From Arenimonas maotaiensis (GTDB lineage Bacteria; Pseudomonadota; Gammaproteobacteria; Xanthomonadales; Xanthomonadaceae): a DNA stretch of 64,000 nt. Each line of letters opens with the position of its first letter. Within the stretch, counting starts at the first letter, position 1. The notes under the pieces are model-generated. The model was given only the letters and a program-made list of their open reading frames with translations, was not told the origin of the DNA and searched no databases. The stretch covers positions 186,001 through 250,000 of the forward strand of contig NZ_BMFO01000002.1 of assembly GCF_014638745.1 (NCBI RefSeq), read 5' to 3'. Positions 18,152 to 29,110 of the stretch are shown here, piece by piece. Made by a program: the position numbers and the translations under genes.

Positions 18152-19581
18152 AGCGCCATCTGCTGAAAGAGGGCGATCTGGCCCGCGCCTTTCCGCGCGT
18201 GCATTTCATCGGCATCGGCGGCTCCGGCATGAGCGGCATCGCCGAGGTCATGGTCACGCTCGGCTACCAGGTCAGCGGTTCCGACCAAAGCGACAGCCAG
18301 GCCACGCGCCGGCTGCAGGCCATGGGCGCGACCGTGTTCAAGGGCCACGCCGCCGGCCACATCGAGGGCGCCGACGTGGTGGTGGTGTCCAGCGCCATCA
18401 AGGCCGACAATCCCGAGCGTGTGGCCGCGCGCGAAAAGCGCATCCCGATCGTGCCGCGCGCCGAGATGCTGGCCGAGCTGATGCGCTTCAAGCGCGGCAT
18501 CGCCATCGCCGGCACACACGGCAAGACCACCACCACCTCGCTGACCGCCAGCGTGCTGCGCGAGGGCGGCATGGACCCGACCTTCGTGATCGGCGGCCAG
18601 TTGCTGTCGGCCGGCGCCAACGCCCAGCTCGGCTCCGGCCAGTGGCTGGTGGCCGAGGCCGACGAAAGCGACGGCAGTTTCCTGCGCCTGAATCCGCTGG
18701 TGGCGGTGGTGACCAACATCGAAGCCGACCATCTGGAGAACTACGGCGGCGATTTCAACCGCGTGCGCCAGGCGTTCTCCGAATTCCTGCACCGCCTGCC
18801 GTTCTACGGACTGGCCGTGCTCTGCATCGAAGACGACGAAGTGCGCGCCCTGGCCGACGAGATGCCGCGCCACTGCCTGACCTACGGCTTCCGCGACGCC
18901 GCCGACGTGCGCGCCAGCGACGTGCGCCAGCGCGGCGGCCAGATGCATTTCACCCTGCACCTGCCGGACGGCGTGGCGCAGGACATCGCGCTGAACATGC
19001 CCGGCCGCCACAACGTGCTGAACGCGCTGGCGGCGGCGGCGGTGGCCTGGCAACTGGGCGTGGCGCCGGCCGCCATCGCCAAGGCCTTGGGCGAATTCCA
19101 GGGCGTCGGCCGTCGCTTCAACCTGAAAGGCGAGTTGGCGCTGAAGCAGGGCAGCGCGCTGCTGGTGGACGACTACGGCCACCACCCGAGCGAGCTGGCG
19201 GCGGTGTTCGCCGCCGCGCGCGGCGGTTGGCCCGAGCGCCGGCTGGTGGTGGCGTTCCAGCCGCACCGCTATTCGCGCACGCGCGACCTGTTCGACGAGT
19301 TCAGCGCCGTGCTGTCGGAAGCCGACGCCGTGGTGCTGACCGACGTGTACGCCGCCGGCGAAGCCCCGATCCTGGGCGCCGACGCCAAGTCGCTGGCGCG
19401 CGCCATCCGCGCGCGCGGCCGGCTGGATCCGGTGGTGGCCGGCCCGGCCAAGGCCCTGCCGCAGATCCTGGGCGACGTGCTGAAGGACGGCGATCTGCTG
19501 TTGATGATGGGCGCCGGCGATATCGGCGCGGTCGCGAATGAATTGGCCGCCAGCGGCCTGATGTCGGAGCACAAGGCATGA
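18148..19581 (+). CDS. murC: UDP-MurNAc:L-alanine ligase MurC
   Basis: MurC adds the first amino acid of the stem peptide. The 477-residue ligase has the N-terminal [18 protein letters not shown] and [14 protein letters not shown] motifs (UDP-MurNAc site), the P-loop [38 protein letters not shown] and the C-terminal [14 protein letters not shown] and [16 protein letters not shown]. All are standard. The stop overlaps ddl; murB, which sits between murC and ddl in some species, is not here. Confidence 0.97.
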   Translation: MKRHLLKEGDLARAFPRVHFIGIGGSGMSGIAEVMVTLGYQVSGSDQSDSQATRRLQAMGATVFKGHAAGHIEGADVVVVSSAIKADNPERVAAREKRIPIVPRAEMLAELMRFKRGIAIAGTHGKTTTTSLTASVLREGGMDPTFVIGGQLLSAGANAQLGSGQWLVAEADESDGSFLRLNPLVAVVTNIEADHLENYGGDFNRVRQAFSEFLHRLPFYGLAVLCIEDDEVRALADEMPRHCLTYGFRDAADVRASDVRQRGGQMHFTLHLPDGVAQDIALNMPGRHNVLNALAAAAVAWQLGVAPAAIAKALGEFQGVGRRFNLKGELALKQGSALLVDDYGHHPSELAAVFAAARGGWPERRLVVAFQPHRYSRTRDLFDEFSAVLSEADAVVLTDVYAAGEAPILGADAKSLARAIRARGRLDPVVAGPAKALPQILGDVLKDGDLLLMMGAGDIGAVANELAASGLMSEHKA

Positions 19582-20513
19582 AGACGGTACACGACCCCAA
19601 ACGTTTCGGCCGGGTGGCCGTGCTGATGGGCGGCAACAGCTCCGAGCGCGAGGTCTCGCTGGATTCGGGCCGCAACGTGTTGGCCGCGCTGCAGGCGCAG
19701 GGCGTCGAGGCCTTCGCGGTCGACGGCATCCCGGCGCTGGTCGAGGCCATCCGCGCCGGCGGCGTCGACCGCGTGTTCAACATCCTGCACGGCGGCGACG
19801 GCGAGAACGGCGTGCTGCAGGGCCTGCTGCAGGCGATGGACGTGCCGTACACCGGCCCGGGCGTGCTCGGTTCGGCGCTGACCCTGGACAAGATCCGCAC
19901 CAAGCAGGTGTGGATCGCGGCCGGCCTGCCGACCGCGCGTTTCGTGCGCATCCCGCCCGGCGGCGATCTGGCCGCCGCGGTGCGCGAGCTCGGCCTGCCG
20001 GTGTTCGTCAAGCCGTCCACCGAAGGCTCCAGCGTCGGCGTGTTCCGCATCGCCGAGGAATCCGATCTGGCGCCGGCCGTGGCCTTCGCCGCCGATTACG
20101 CCGGCGAGCTGCTGGCCGAGCAGATGCTGACCGGCGGCGAGTTCACCGTCGGCGTGCTGGGCGACACGGCGCTGCCGTCGGTGCGCATCGTGCCGGCCGG
20201 CGACTGGTACGACTACCACGCCAAGTACGTGGCCGACGACACCCAATACATCTGCCCCGGCCTGGACGGCGAAGACGAAGACGCGATCCGCGCGCTGGCG
20301 CTGGCCGGCTTCCGCGCCGCCGGCTGTGACGGCTGGGGCCGCGTCGACATCATGCGCCACGGCGACGGCCGGCTGATGCTGATGGAGGTCAACACCGCGC
20401 CCGGCATGACTTCGCATTCGTTGGTGCCGAAGGCCGCCGCGCAGATCGGCATCGACTTCCCGACCGTGTGCTGGCGGGTGCTCGAGTCCAGCCTGGAGGG
20501 CGCGCGCCGATGA
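19578..20513 (+). CDS. ddl: D-alanine:D-alanine ligase
   Basis: Makes the D-Ala-D-Ala dipeptide used by MurF. The 311-residue ATP-grasp enzyme is DdlB-sized. Visible motifs are [16 protein letters not shown] (substrate binding, Glu/Ser), [42 protein letters not shown] (ATP-grasp loop), [15 protein letters not shown] and [16 protein letters not shown] (Mg and ATP contacts). The Tyr of KYVADDT fits a ligase for D-Ala-D-Ala rather than D-Ala-D-Lac. It overlaps murC and ftsQ by four bases. Confidence 0.96.
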   Translation: MKTVHDPKRFGRVAVLMGGNSSEREVSLDSGRNVLAALQAQGVEAFAVDGIPALVEAIRAGGVDRVFNILHGGDGENGVLQGLLQAMDVPYTGPGVLGSALTLDKIRTKQVWIAAGLPTARFVRIPPGGDLAAAVRELGLPVFVKPSTEGSSVGVFRIAEESDLAPAVAFAADYAGELLAEQMLTGGEFTVGVLGDTALPSVRIVPAGDWYDYHAKYVADDTQYICPGLDGEDEDAIRALALAGFRAAGCDGWGRVDIMRHGDGRLMLMEVNTAPGMTSHSLVPKAAAQIGIDFPTVCWRVLESSLEGARR

Positions 20514-21250
20514 CCGCCTTCCGCCGCCTGCTGCTCGGACTGCTGGTGCTGGCCATCCTGGCCTCGCCGGTGGTGGCCGTGCTCGGCGGCTGGGTCGGCG
20601 GCCAGCATTGGCCGATGAAGCGCCTGCAGGTCTCGGCGCCGTTCGAGTTCGTCGGCCAGGCGCCGGTGCGCGCGGCGGTGGCGCGGCATGCGCGCGGCGG
20701 TTTTTTCGCGGTCGACCTGAAGGCCATCGAGCGCGAGCTGGAAGCGCTGCCCTGGGTCGAGCGGGTGGAGGTGCGCAAGCAGTGGCCGGATACCTTGGTG
20801 GTCAAGTTGCACGAATACCGGCCGCTGGCGGTCTGGAACGGCACGCAGCTGCTGGCCGAGCAGGGCTCGGTGTTCGCCCGGCCCAAGGCCGGATTGCCGG
20901 TCTTGCCGGCGTTCAACGGCCATGCCCTGCAGGCGCAGGACATGGTCGCGTTCTACCGCCGCGCGCAGCCGCTGTTCCAGTCGGTCGGGCTCGGCATCCG
21001 CGAACTGAGCATCAGCGAGCGCAACGCCTGGCGGATCGTGCTGTCGGACGGTCTGGTGCTCGATATCGGCCGCAACGACGCCGACGCGCGCCTGAACCGC
21101 TTCGTGGCGCTACTGCCGAAGATAAAACGCGAGGAGACGCGCCGGCTGGCGCACGCCGACCTGCGCTACACCAACGGCTTCGCCCTGACCTGGAAACCGG
21201 CGCCGGCACCGGCCGCCGCTTCGAACCCAACGGAAGACATCCGCATATGA
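20510..21250 (+). CDS. ftsQ: Cell division protein FtsQ
   Basis: A 246-residue bitopic divisome protein. It has a short cytosolic start, one membrane helix (about residues 6-27), a POTRA domain beginning around [20 protein letters not shown] with the family motif [40 protein letters not shown], and a beta domain ending in [21 protein letters not shown] at 20510 overlaps the ddl stop; the stop overlaps ftsA. The Pro/Ala-rich C-terminal tail is short. Confidence 0.94.
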   Translation: MTAFRRLLLGLLVLAILASPVVAVLGGWVGGQHWPMKRLQVSAPFEFVGQAPVRAAVARHARGGFFAVDLKAIERELEALPWVERVEVRKQWPDTLVVKLHEYRPLAVWNGTQLLAEQGSVFARPKAGLPVLPAFNGHALQAQDMVAFYRRAQPLFQSVGLGIRELSISERNAWRIVLSDGLVLDIGRNDADARLNRFVALLPKIKREETRRLAHADLRYTNGFALTWKPAPAPAAASNPTEDIRI

Positions 21251-22488
21251 CCCGCAAAAGCGACAAATCCCTGATCGTCGGCCTCGACATCGGCACCTCC
21301 AAGGTCACCGCCCTGGTCGGCGAGTACTCCCACGAGCTCGACGAGATCGAAGTCATCGGCCTCGGCACCCACGATTCGCGCGGCATGCGCCGCGGCGTGG
21401 TGGTCGACATCGAGTCGACCGTCGAGTCGATCAAGGGCGCCATCGAGGAGGCCGAGGTGATGGCCGGTTGCGAGATCCGCTCGGTGTACGCCTCGATCTC
21501 CGGATCGCATACCGAATGCCGGCGTTCGTCCGGCATCTCGCCGGTGGCCGGCGGCGAAGTGCAGTACCACGACCTCGACCAGGCGCTGCAGGCCGCCAAG
21601 GTGGTGGCGATCTCCTCCGACCAGCGCATCATCCACGCCATCCCGCAGGAATACATCCTCGACAACTTCCAGGAGGGCGTGCGCAATCCGGTCGGCATGT
21701 CGGCCGTGCGCCTGGAGCTGCACGCGCTGCTGATCACCGCCGCCACCTCGGCCGCCGCCAACATCGAGAAGTGCATCAGCCGCTGCGGCCTGCAGGTCGA
21801 CGGCCTGGTGCTGTCCTCGCTGGCGTCCTCGCACGCGGTGCTGAGCGCCGACGAGAAGGAGTCCGGCGTGGTGCTGGTCGACATGGGCGCCGGCACCACC
21901 GACATCGCGGTCTACGCCGGCGGCTACATCCGGCACACCGCCTCGCTGCCGATCGGTGGCGATCAGGTCACCAACGACATCGCGCACCTGCTGCGTACCT
22001 CCACGCCCGACGCCGAACAGCTGAAGGTCCGCTATGCCTGCGCGCTGGCGCAGCTGACCCGCGCCGACGAATCGATCCAGGTGCCGGGCGTGGGCGGCCG
22101 CGCGCCGCGCCGGATGACCCGCCAAAGCCTGGCCGAGGCGGTGCAGAGCCGCTACGAGGAGATCTTCGAGATGGTGCACGCCGAGCTGCGCCGTTCCGGT
22201 TTCGAGGAGTTCGTGCGCGCCGGGCTGGTGCTGACCGGCGGCGCCGCCCGCATGGAAGGCGTGGTCGAGCTGGCCGAGGAGATGCTGCACATGCCGGTGC
22301 GCGAGGGCGTGCCGCAGCACATCCAGGGCCTCGGCGAAGTGGTCGGCAATCCGACCTTCGCCACCGCGGTCGGCCTGATGCAGTGGGGCCGGCTGAACGA
22401 CAACCCGCGCCGTCCGGGCTTCCGCGGCGGCAATGCGGTCGGCGGTTGGCTGGGCAAGCTCGGCCGGATCATCAAAGGCGAATTGTAA
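21247..22488 (+). CDS. ftsA: Cell division protein FtsA
   Basis: The actin-like protein that tethers FtsZ to the membrane. The 413-residue product has the actin-fold phosphate loop VGLDIGTSKVTALVGE, the FtsA-specific 1C subdomain (GCEIRSVYASISGSHTECRR onwards), LVDMGAGTTDIAVYAGG, LPIGGDQVTNDIA and LVLTGGAARMEGVVELA. It ends with the amphipathic membrane-targeting helix GGWLGKLGRIIKGEL. Overlaps ftsQ by four bases; 77 nt separate it from ftsZ and may contain an ftsZ promoter. Confidence 0.96.
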   Translation: MTRKSDKSLIVGLDIGTSKVTALVGEYSHELDEIEVIGLGTHDSRGMRRGVVVDIESTVESIKGAIEEAEVMAGCEIRSVYASISGSHTECRRSSGISPVAGGEVQYHDLDQALQAAKVVAISSDQRIIHAIPQEYILDNFQEGVRNPVGMSAVRLELHALLITAATSAAANIEKCISRCGLQVDGLVLSSLASSHAVLSADEKESGVVLVDMGAGTTDIAVYAGGYIRHTASLPIGGDQVTNDIAHLLRTSTPDAEQLKVRYACALAQLTRADESIQVPGVGGRAPRRMTRQSLAEAVQSRYEEIFEMVHAELRRSGFEEFVRAGLVLTGGAARMEGVVELAEEMLHMPVREGVPQHIQGLGEVVGNPTFATAVGLMQWGRLNDNPRRPGFRGGNAVGGWLGKLGRIIKGEL

Positions 22489-22565
22489 GAGTGCGGTAAC
22501 AGGGCGGTAAACAGCGGTACAGGGCGTTTCCGGTTTTTCATACATAAAACAAAGAGGACAGAACC

Positions 22566-23789
<1,224 letters not shown>

Positions 23790-23845
23790 AGCGGCGACCG
23801 CGTCACTCCGGGGCCGTCGTCCTTGCGGTCCCGGACCGAACTTGG

Positions 23846-23874
23846 CCCGCCGGTCCGCCGGCGGGTCCTTCTTC
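23846..23874 (+). terminator. Possible terminator after ftsZ
   Basis: CCCGCCGG (23846-23853), loop TCCG, CCGGCGGG (23858-23865), then TCCTTCTTC. The stem is perfect and GC-only, the following tract is only partly T. It lies 57 nt after the ftsZ stop in the 197-nt gap before lpxC, which otherwise holds only the AT-richer lpxC leader (a TACAAT -10-like hexamer at 23896-23901). Confidence 0.5.
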
Positions 23875-23986
23875 GCCAACGCGGGGATTTTGCTTTACAA
23901 TGACCGACCGCCATAAGCGTAATGAATTCAAGCACAAGGCGGCTGCGTTTACATTCCATACACCGTCGGATGCGTAAAATCCCGTC

Positions 23987-24901
23987 ATGATCAAGCAACG
24001 CACATTGAAGAATGTCATCCGCGCCACCGGCGTGGGCTTGCATAGCGGCGAAAAGGTGTTCATGACCCTGCGTCCGGCCGCCGCCAACACCGGCATCGTG
24101 TTCCGCCGCATCGACCTGCCGACCCCGGTCGAGGTCAAGGCCCAGGCCCATCTGGTCGGCCAGACCCAGCTGTGCACCGTGCTGGTCGACGAAAACCAGG
24201 TCAAGATCAAGACCACCGAACACCTGTTGGCCGCCCTGGCCGGTCTCGGCGTCGACAACGCCTACATCGACCTGTCCTCGGAAGAAGTGCCGATCATGGA
24301 CGGCTCCGCCGGTCCGTTCGTGTTCCTGATCCAGTCGGCCGGCATCGAAGAGCAGAACGCGCCCAAGCGCTTCATCCGCATCAAGAAGACCCTGCAGGTC
24401 ACCGACGGCGACAAATGGGCCCGCTTCGAGCCCTACGAGGGCTTCAAGGTCGGCTTCACCATCGATTTCAAGCATCCGGCCTTCAAGAAATCGGCGTCCA
24501 ACGCCGAAATCGACTTCTCCACCACCTCCTTCGTCAAGGAAGTCAGCCGCGCCCGCACCTTCGGCTTCATGAAGGACATCGAGTACATGCGCGACCGCAA
24601 CCTGGCCCTGGGCGGCAGCCTGGACAACGCCATCGTGCTGGACGACTACCGGGTGGTGAACGAGGACGGCCTGCGTTTCGACGACGAGTTCGTCAAGCAC
24701 AAGATCCTGGACGCCATCGGCGACCTGTACCTGATGGGCCATAGCCTGATCGGGGCCTACTACGCCTATAAATCGGGCCATGGGCTGAACAACCAACTGC
24801 TCCGCGCCCTGATCGCCGACCGCGACGCCTGGGAAGAGGTGGTGTTCGAAGATCCGGCCGAAGCGCCCATCTCGTATGTGAACCCGGTCGCAGTTGCCTG
24901 A
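23987..24901 (+). CDS. lpxC: UDP-3-O-acyl-GlcNAc deacetylase LpxC
   Basis: LpxC removes the N-acetyl group in the committed step of lipid A synthesis. The 304-residue zinc enzyme has the family start [41 protein letters not shown] with the zinc-binding His of [22 protein letters not shown], and the second-domain zinc ligands in [20 protein letters not shown], followed by [14 protein letters not shown]. Its place after ftsZ is the conserved end of the dcw region in proteobacteria. No strong Shine-Dalgarno is seen before the ATG. Confidence 0.98.
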   Translation: MIKQRTLKNVIRATGVGLHSGEKVFMTLRPAAANTGIVFRRIDLPTPVEVKAQAHLVGQTQLCTVLVDENQVKIKTTEHLLAALAGLGVDNAYIDLSSEEVPIMDGSAGPFVFLIQSAGIEEQNAPKRFIRIKKTLQVTDGDKWARFEPYEGFKVGFTIDFKHPAFKKSASNAEIDFSTTSFVKEVSRARTFGFMKDIEYMRDRNLALGGSLDNAIVLDDYRVVNEDGLRFDDEFVKHKILDAIGDLYLMGHSLIGAYYAYKSGHGLNNQLLRALIADRDAWEEVVFEDPAEAPISYVNPVAVA

Positions 24902-24961
24902 GTCCGGCTTTAAGAAATCATACGAAAAATCAGGCATTTAACCTGAATTTAACTACCCCTT

Positions 24962-24981
24962 AACCCTTTGTTTCGGGTTTT
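24962..24981. terminator. Weak hairpin between convergent lpxC and dciA
   Basis: AACCC (24962-24966), 8-nt loop, GGGTT (24975-24979) then TT and a C-run. A second weak hairpin (TCAGG/CCTGA, 24930-24946) precedes it. Both lie in the 97-nt AT-rich gap between the convergent genes; neither is a textbook terminator. Confidence 0.3.
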
Positions 24982-24998
24982 CCCCCACAATTGTCCGG

Positions 24999-25328
24999 TC
25001 ATCGATCGTCCCCCGGCTGAAAGGCCAGGTCGATCGTAATCCGGATTTCACGGGCAGGAAGCCCGAGGGCGTTGGCGTGGTCGAGGATTTCCCGGCTGTG
25101 CAGGCGCAATTTGTTCTTCCAGACCGGATTGGACACCTGAAAAACCAGCCTGCCTTCGCGCCATGCCCCCAAGCGGCACTGCTTGGCCAGGGCCTCGGGC
25201 AGGTTCCGACGCAGTAAACGGTCCAGCGACGCCAGTTCACCGGCGCGCGCGACCAAGGCCGCAAGGCCCGTCTGTTCCAGCGCTTGCAGCGCGGAACGCT
25301 CGGGTTTGAATGGCTTGTCTGCGCCCAT
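24999..25328 (-). CDS. dciA: DciA-family (DUF721) helicase loader
   Basis: A 109-residue protein of the DciA/DUF721 family. DciA is the ancestral bacterial loader of the replicative helicase DnaB and is expected where dnaC/dnaI are absent, as in most betaproteobacteria. Visible family features are the N-terminal helices (LASLDRLLRRNLPEALAKQC) and the KH-like C-terminal part with LVFQVSNPVWKNKLRLHSRE and ILDHANALGLPAREIRITID. The ATG at 25328 shares the tetranucleotide CATG with a possible plus-strand start, so this gene and the M23 peptidase gene diverge with only 19 nt between start codons. Any promoter for dciA must lie inside the peptidase coding region or its leader. Confidence 0.85.
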   Translation of the reverse strand: MGADKPFKPERSALQALEQTGLAALVARAGELASLDRLLRRNLPEALAKQCRLGAWREGRLVFQVSNPVWKNKLRLHSREILDHANALGLPAREIRITIDLAFQPGDDR

Positions 25329-25347
25329 GATTTCCAGAGATGGTTCG

Positions 25348-26271
25348 ATGCTCAACGTCATTCTAGTTTCAAAACACCTGAAAGCACCGAAAAAAATCAA
25401 TCTGGCCGAGCGCCGCACCGCGGCGACGTTCGCCGGCGCGGCCGTGCTCCTGCTGTCGGCCGTGTTCGGCCTGGGGTTCGCCGCCAACTCGGTGTTCGGC
25501 AACCTGCAGGTGGCGCAGCTGAAGAGCCGCGTGGCCGAGCAGGACCGGCTGATCGCCGAGCTGCGCGCCGACAACCAGCGCGACATGAACGCCATGGCCC
25601 TGCGCCTGGCCGAGCTGCAGGCCCAGGCCAACCGCCTGAACGCGCTTGGCATCCGCCTGACCCGCGACAGCAAGCTCAGCGGCGGCGAATTCAATTTCGA
25701 GCGTGTGCCCGGCGCCGGCGGCGATGAAACCGCCGAAGACGTCAGCGCGGCCGAGCTGAAGGCCTCGCTGAAGCAGGTCTCGGCCGAGTTCGAGGCCTCG
25801 TCCCAGCAGCTGTCGGTGCTGGAGTCGATGCTGTTCGAGCAGGAACTGGAGCTGAAATCGCAGCCGACCACCCGCCCGAGCGACGGTTTCGTGACCTCCG
25901 GCTTCGGGTATCGCATGCATCCGATCCTGGGCGGCCGCGCCCACCACAACGGCATCGACTTCGACGCCAACACCGGCGACCCGGTGCGCTCGGCCGGCAA
26001 CGGCTTGGTCAAATACGCCGGCTGGAAGAACGGCTTCGGCAACGTGGTCGAAATCGACCACCAGAACGGTTACGTCACCGTGTATGCCCACAACTCGGCG
26101 TTCACCGTGAAGGAAGGCGACGTGGTGCGCGCCGGCCAGATGGTGGCCAAGGCCGGCTCGACCGGCCGCTCGACCGGCCCGCACGTGCACTTCGAAGTCC
26201 ACAAGGACGGCCGCGCGGTCAATCCGCGCGCGTTTCTCGACGCCAGCGGCTGGGCCGACAGGGCCAAGTAA
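25348..26271 (+). CDS. M23 family peptidoglycan endopeptidase, membrane-anchored
   Basis: A 307-residue murein hydrolase-like protein of the LytM/M23 family. A basic cytosolic segment (KHLKAPKKINLAERR) precedes one membrane helix (about 22-45), then a periplasmic coiled coil of some 60 residues (LKSRVAEQDRLIAELRADN onwards), a linker, and a C-terminal M23 domain. The zinc site is intact: HHNGIDFD (His and Asp ligands) and HVHFEVHKDG (HxH). It may cleave cross-links or, like other coiled-coil M23 proteins, act with the divisome. ATG at 25348 has AGAGATGG upstream; an in-frame ATG at 25327 is an alternative. Next gene is secA after 130 nt. Confidence 0.88.
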   Translation: MLNVILVSKHLKAPKKINLAERRTAATFAGAAVLLLSAVFGLGFAANSVFGNLQVAQLKSRVAEQDRLIAELRADNQRDMNAMALRLAELQAQANRLNALGIRLTRDSKLSGGEFNFERVPGAGGDETAEDVSAAELKASLKQVSAEFEASSQQLSVLESMLFEQELELKSQPTTRPSDGFVTSGFGYRMHPILGGRAHHNGIDFDANTGDPVRSAGNGLVKYAGWKNGFGNVVEIDHQNGYVTVYAHNSAFTVKEGDVVRAGQMVAKAGSTGRSTGPHVHFEVHKDGRAVNPRAFLDASGWADRAK

Positions 26272-26401
26272 GCGGTCTTGATATCGGAAAATCCGCCCAC
26301 AGGTTAAAATACACGGCTATCCCCCCGGATGGCCGTTGTCATTTGCGGCCCCCGAGGCCCGAGTCCCGCCCGCGCGGGCCCCTCCTCCCACCGGTTCAAC
26401 C

Positions 26402-29110
26402 ATGCTCAATCAATTGCTTACCAAACTTTTCGGCAGCCGCAACGAGCGCGTCCTGCGCCAGTACCAGAAGAGCGTGCAGCGCATCAACCAGTTGGAAGAG
26501 GGGCTGAAGTCGCTCGATGACGAGTCCCTGAAAGCCAAGACCGCCGAATTCAAGCAGCGCGTCGCCGCCGGCGAGAGCTTGGACCAGATCCTGCCGGAGG
26601 CCTTCGCGGTCTGCCGCGAGGCCTCGGTGCGTGCGCTCGGCCTGCGCCACTACGACGTGCAGCTGATCGGCGGCATGGTGCTGCACTCGGGCCGCATCGC
26701 GGAAATGCGCACCGGCGAGGGCAAGACCCTGGTCGCCACCTTGGCGGTGTACCTGAACGCGCTGTCCGGCAAGGGCGTGCATGTGGTCACCGTCAACGAC
26801 TACCTGGCCCGCCGCGACGCCGCGGTGATGGGCAAGCTGTACAACTTCCTCGGCCTGAGCGTGGGCGTGGTGGTGCCGGGCATGCCGCACCACGACAAAA
26901 AGGCCGCCTACGCCGCCGACATCACCTACGGCACCAACAACGAATACGGCTTCGACTACCTGCGCGACAACATGGCCGGCCACAAGGACGAGCGCTTCCA
27001 GCGCGGCCTGAACTTCGCCATCGTCGACGAGGTAGACTCGATCCTGATCGACGAGGCGCGCACGCCGCTGATCATCTCCGGTCCCGCCGACGAGTCGCCG
27101 GAACTGTACCTCAAGGTCAACCGCATCGTGCCCAAGCTGGTCCGCCAGGAGAAAGAGGACGGCGAGGGCGACTATTGGGTCGACGAGAAATCCAAGCAGG
27201 TGCACCTGTCGGAAGCCGGCATGGAGCACGCCGAGGACATCCTGCGCGAAGCCGGCATCCTGGCCGAGGACGACGGCCTGTACTCCGGCCATAACCTGTC
27301 GGTGGTGCACCACCTGAACGCCGCCCTGCGCGCGCACGCGCTGTACCAGCGCGACGTCGACTACATCGTGCGCGACGGCGAAGTCATCATCGTCGACGAG
27401 TTCACCGGTCGCACCCTGGCCGGCCGTCGCTGGTCGGACGGCCTGCACCAGGCGGTGGAGGCCAAGGAAGGCGTGCCGATCCAGCGCGAGAACCAGACGC
27501 TGGCCAGCATCACCTTCCAGAATTATTTCCGCATGTACGGCAAGCTGGCCGGCATGACCGGCACCGCCGACACCGAAGCCTACGAGTTCCAGAACATCTA
27601 CGGCCTGGAAGTGGTGGTGATCCCGACCCACCGCCCGATGATCCGCAAGGACGATCCGGATCTGGTGTACCTGACCCGCGAAGCCAAGTTCAAGGCCGTG
27701 GTCAAGGACATCCAGCGCTGCTTCGACGCCGGCCAACCGGTGCTGGTCGGCACCACCTCGATCGAGACCTCCGAACTGCTGGCCGGCGAGCTGCGCAAGG
27801 CCGGCATCCCGCACGAGGTGCTGAACGCCAAACAGCACGAGCGCGAAGCGCACATCGTGGCCAACGCCGGCGCGCCGAAGGCGGTCACCATCGCCACCAA
27901 CATGGCCGGCCGCGGCACCGACATCGTGCTCGGCGGCAGTCTGGAGGCCGAATTGCAGGCGCTCGGCGAGGACGCCGACGAGGCCGCCAAGGCGGCGGCC
28001 AAGTCCGCCTGGCAGCAGCGCCACGAGCAGGTGCTGGCCTCCGGCGGCCTGCACATCATCGGCACCGAGCGCCACGAATCGCGCCGCATCGACAACCAGC
28101 TGCGCGGCCGCTCGGGCCGCCAGGGCGACCCGGGTTCCTCGCGCTTCTACCTGTCGCTGGAAGACAACCTGATGCGCATCTTCGCCGCCGATTGGGTGCA
28201 GACCGCGATGCGCCGCATGGGCATGAAGGAGGACGAGGTCATCGAGTCCGGCCTGGTCTCGCGCCAGATCCAGAACGCCCAGCGCAAGGTCGAGGCGCAC
28301 AACTTCGACATGCGCAAGAACCTGCTGGAGTACGACGACGTCGCCAACGACCAGCGCAAGGTCATCTACCAGCAGCGCAACGAGCTGCTGGAGGCCGACG
28401 ACGTGGCCGAGACCGTGGCCGCCATCCGCGAGGACGTCATCGAGGAGCAGGTGCGCAAGTTCGTGCCGCGCGATTCGATCGACGAACAGTGGGACCTGAC
28501 CGGCCTCGAGCGCGTCCTGCTCGAGCAGTTCTCGGTCGCCGTCGACCTGCGCGCGCTGGCCGCCGGCAGCGAGGAGCTGGACGACGCCGCGCTCGCCGCC
28601 GCGGTGCAGGAGCGCGTCGCCGCCCATTTCGCCGCCAAGGAAGCCGACATCGGCGCCGAGACCGCGCGCCAGATCGAGAAGCTGATCATGCTGAACGTGC
28701 TCGACCAGGCCTGGAAGGAGCATCTGGCGCGCATGGATTACCTGCGCCAGGGCATCCACCTGCGCGGCTACGCGCAGAAGCAGCCCAAGCAGGAATACAA
28801 GCGCGAGAGCTTCGAGCTGTTCAGCGAGATGCTGGACAAGGTCAAGTTCGACGTCACCTCGATGCTGGCGCGCGTGCGCGTGCGCGACGAGGACGATGCG
28901 GCCGCGATGGAGGCCGAAGACCGCCGCCGCCACGAGCAGCAGGCCAGCCAGATGGCGTTCCAGCATCCGGGCGTCGGCAACACCGGCCCGGACGAGGAGC
29001 TGGCCGACATGGGCGTGGTGCACGTGGACGGCCCCAAGGTCGGCCGTAACGACCCCTGTCCGTGCGGCAGCGGCAAGAAATTCAAACAATGTCACGGACG
29101 TTTAGGCTGA
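26402..29110 (+). CDS. secA: Protein translocase ATPase SecA
   Basis: The motor of the Sec export pathway, acting at SecYEG. The 902-residue protein has the standard start [19 protein letters not shown], Walker [31 protein letters not shown] (Walker B/DEAD-like), the preprotein cross-linking region, [17 protein letters not shown] and [20 protein letters not shown] of the second helicase half, and the C-terminal zinc-binding tail [20 protein letters not shown] that contacts SecB and lipids. The true start is ATG at 26402. A TAAAAT -10-like hexamer at 26305-26310 has no matching -35. The stop overlaps the next gene (TGATG). Confidence 0.98.
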   Translation: MLNQLLTKLFGSRNERVLRQYQKSVQRINQLEEGLKSLDDESLKAKTAEFKQRVAAGESLDQILPEAFAVCREASVRALGLRHYDVQLIGGMVLHSGRIAEMRTGEGKTLVATLAVYLNALSGKGVHVVTVNDYLARRDAAVMGKLYNFLGLSVGVVVPGMPHHDKKAAYAADITYGTNNEYGFDYLRDNMAGHKDERFQRGLNFAIVDEVDSILIDEARTPLIISGPADESPELYLKVNRIVPKLVRQEKEDGEGDYWVDEKSKQVHLSEAGMEHAEDILREAGILAEDDGLYSGHNLSVVHHLNAALRAHALYQRDVDYIVRDGEVIIVDEFTGRTLAGRRWSDGLHQAVEAKEGVPIQRENQTLASITFQNYFRMYGKLAGMTGTADTEAYEFQNIYGLEVVVIPTHRPMIRKDDPDLVYLTREAKFKAVVKDIQRCFDAGQPVLVGTTSIETSELLAGELRKAGIPHEVLNAKQHEREAHIVANAGAPKAVTIATNMAGRGTDIVLGGSLEAELQALGEDADEAAKAAAKSAWQQRHEQVLASGGLHIIGTERHESRRIDNQLRGRSGRQGDPGSSRFYLSLEDNLMRIFAADWVQTAMRRMGMKEDEVIESGLVSRQIQNAQRKVEAHNFDMRKNLLEYDDVANDQRKVIYQQRNELLEADDVAETVAAIREDVIEEQVRKFVPRDSIDEQWDLTGLERVLLEQFSVAVDLRALAAGSEELDDAALAAAVQERVAAHFAAKEADIGAETARQIEKLIMLNVLDQAWKEHLARMDYLRQGIHLRGYAQKQPKQEYKRESFELFSEMLDKVKFDVTSMLARVRVRDEDDAAAMEAEDRRRHEQQASQMAFQHPGVGNTGPDEELADMGVVHVDGPKVGRNDPCPCGSGKKFKQCHGRLG

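Noticed and set aside
21460-21600. Unusual insertion in FtsA
   Set aside because: The segment after SISGSH varies between phyla and fits the 1C subdomain; no evidence of abnormality.
26278-26310. secA promoter with TTGATA and TAAAAT
   Set aside because: Spacing is about 21 nt, too long for a normal sigma-70 promoter; left unannotated.
26396-29095. 899-codon open frame antisense to secA
   Set aside because: High-GC shadow rich in Val/Leu/His/Gln without domains; secA is certain on plus.
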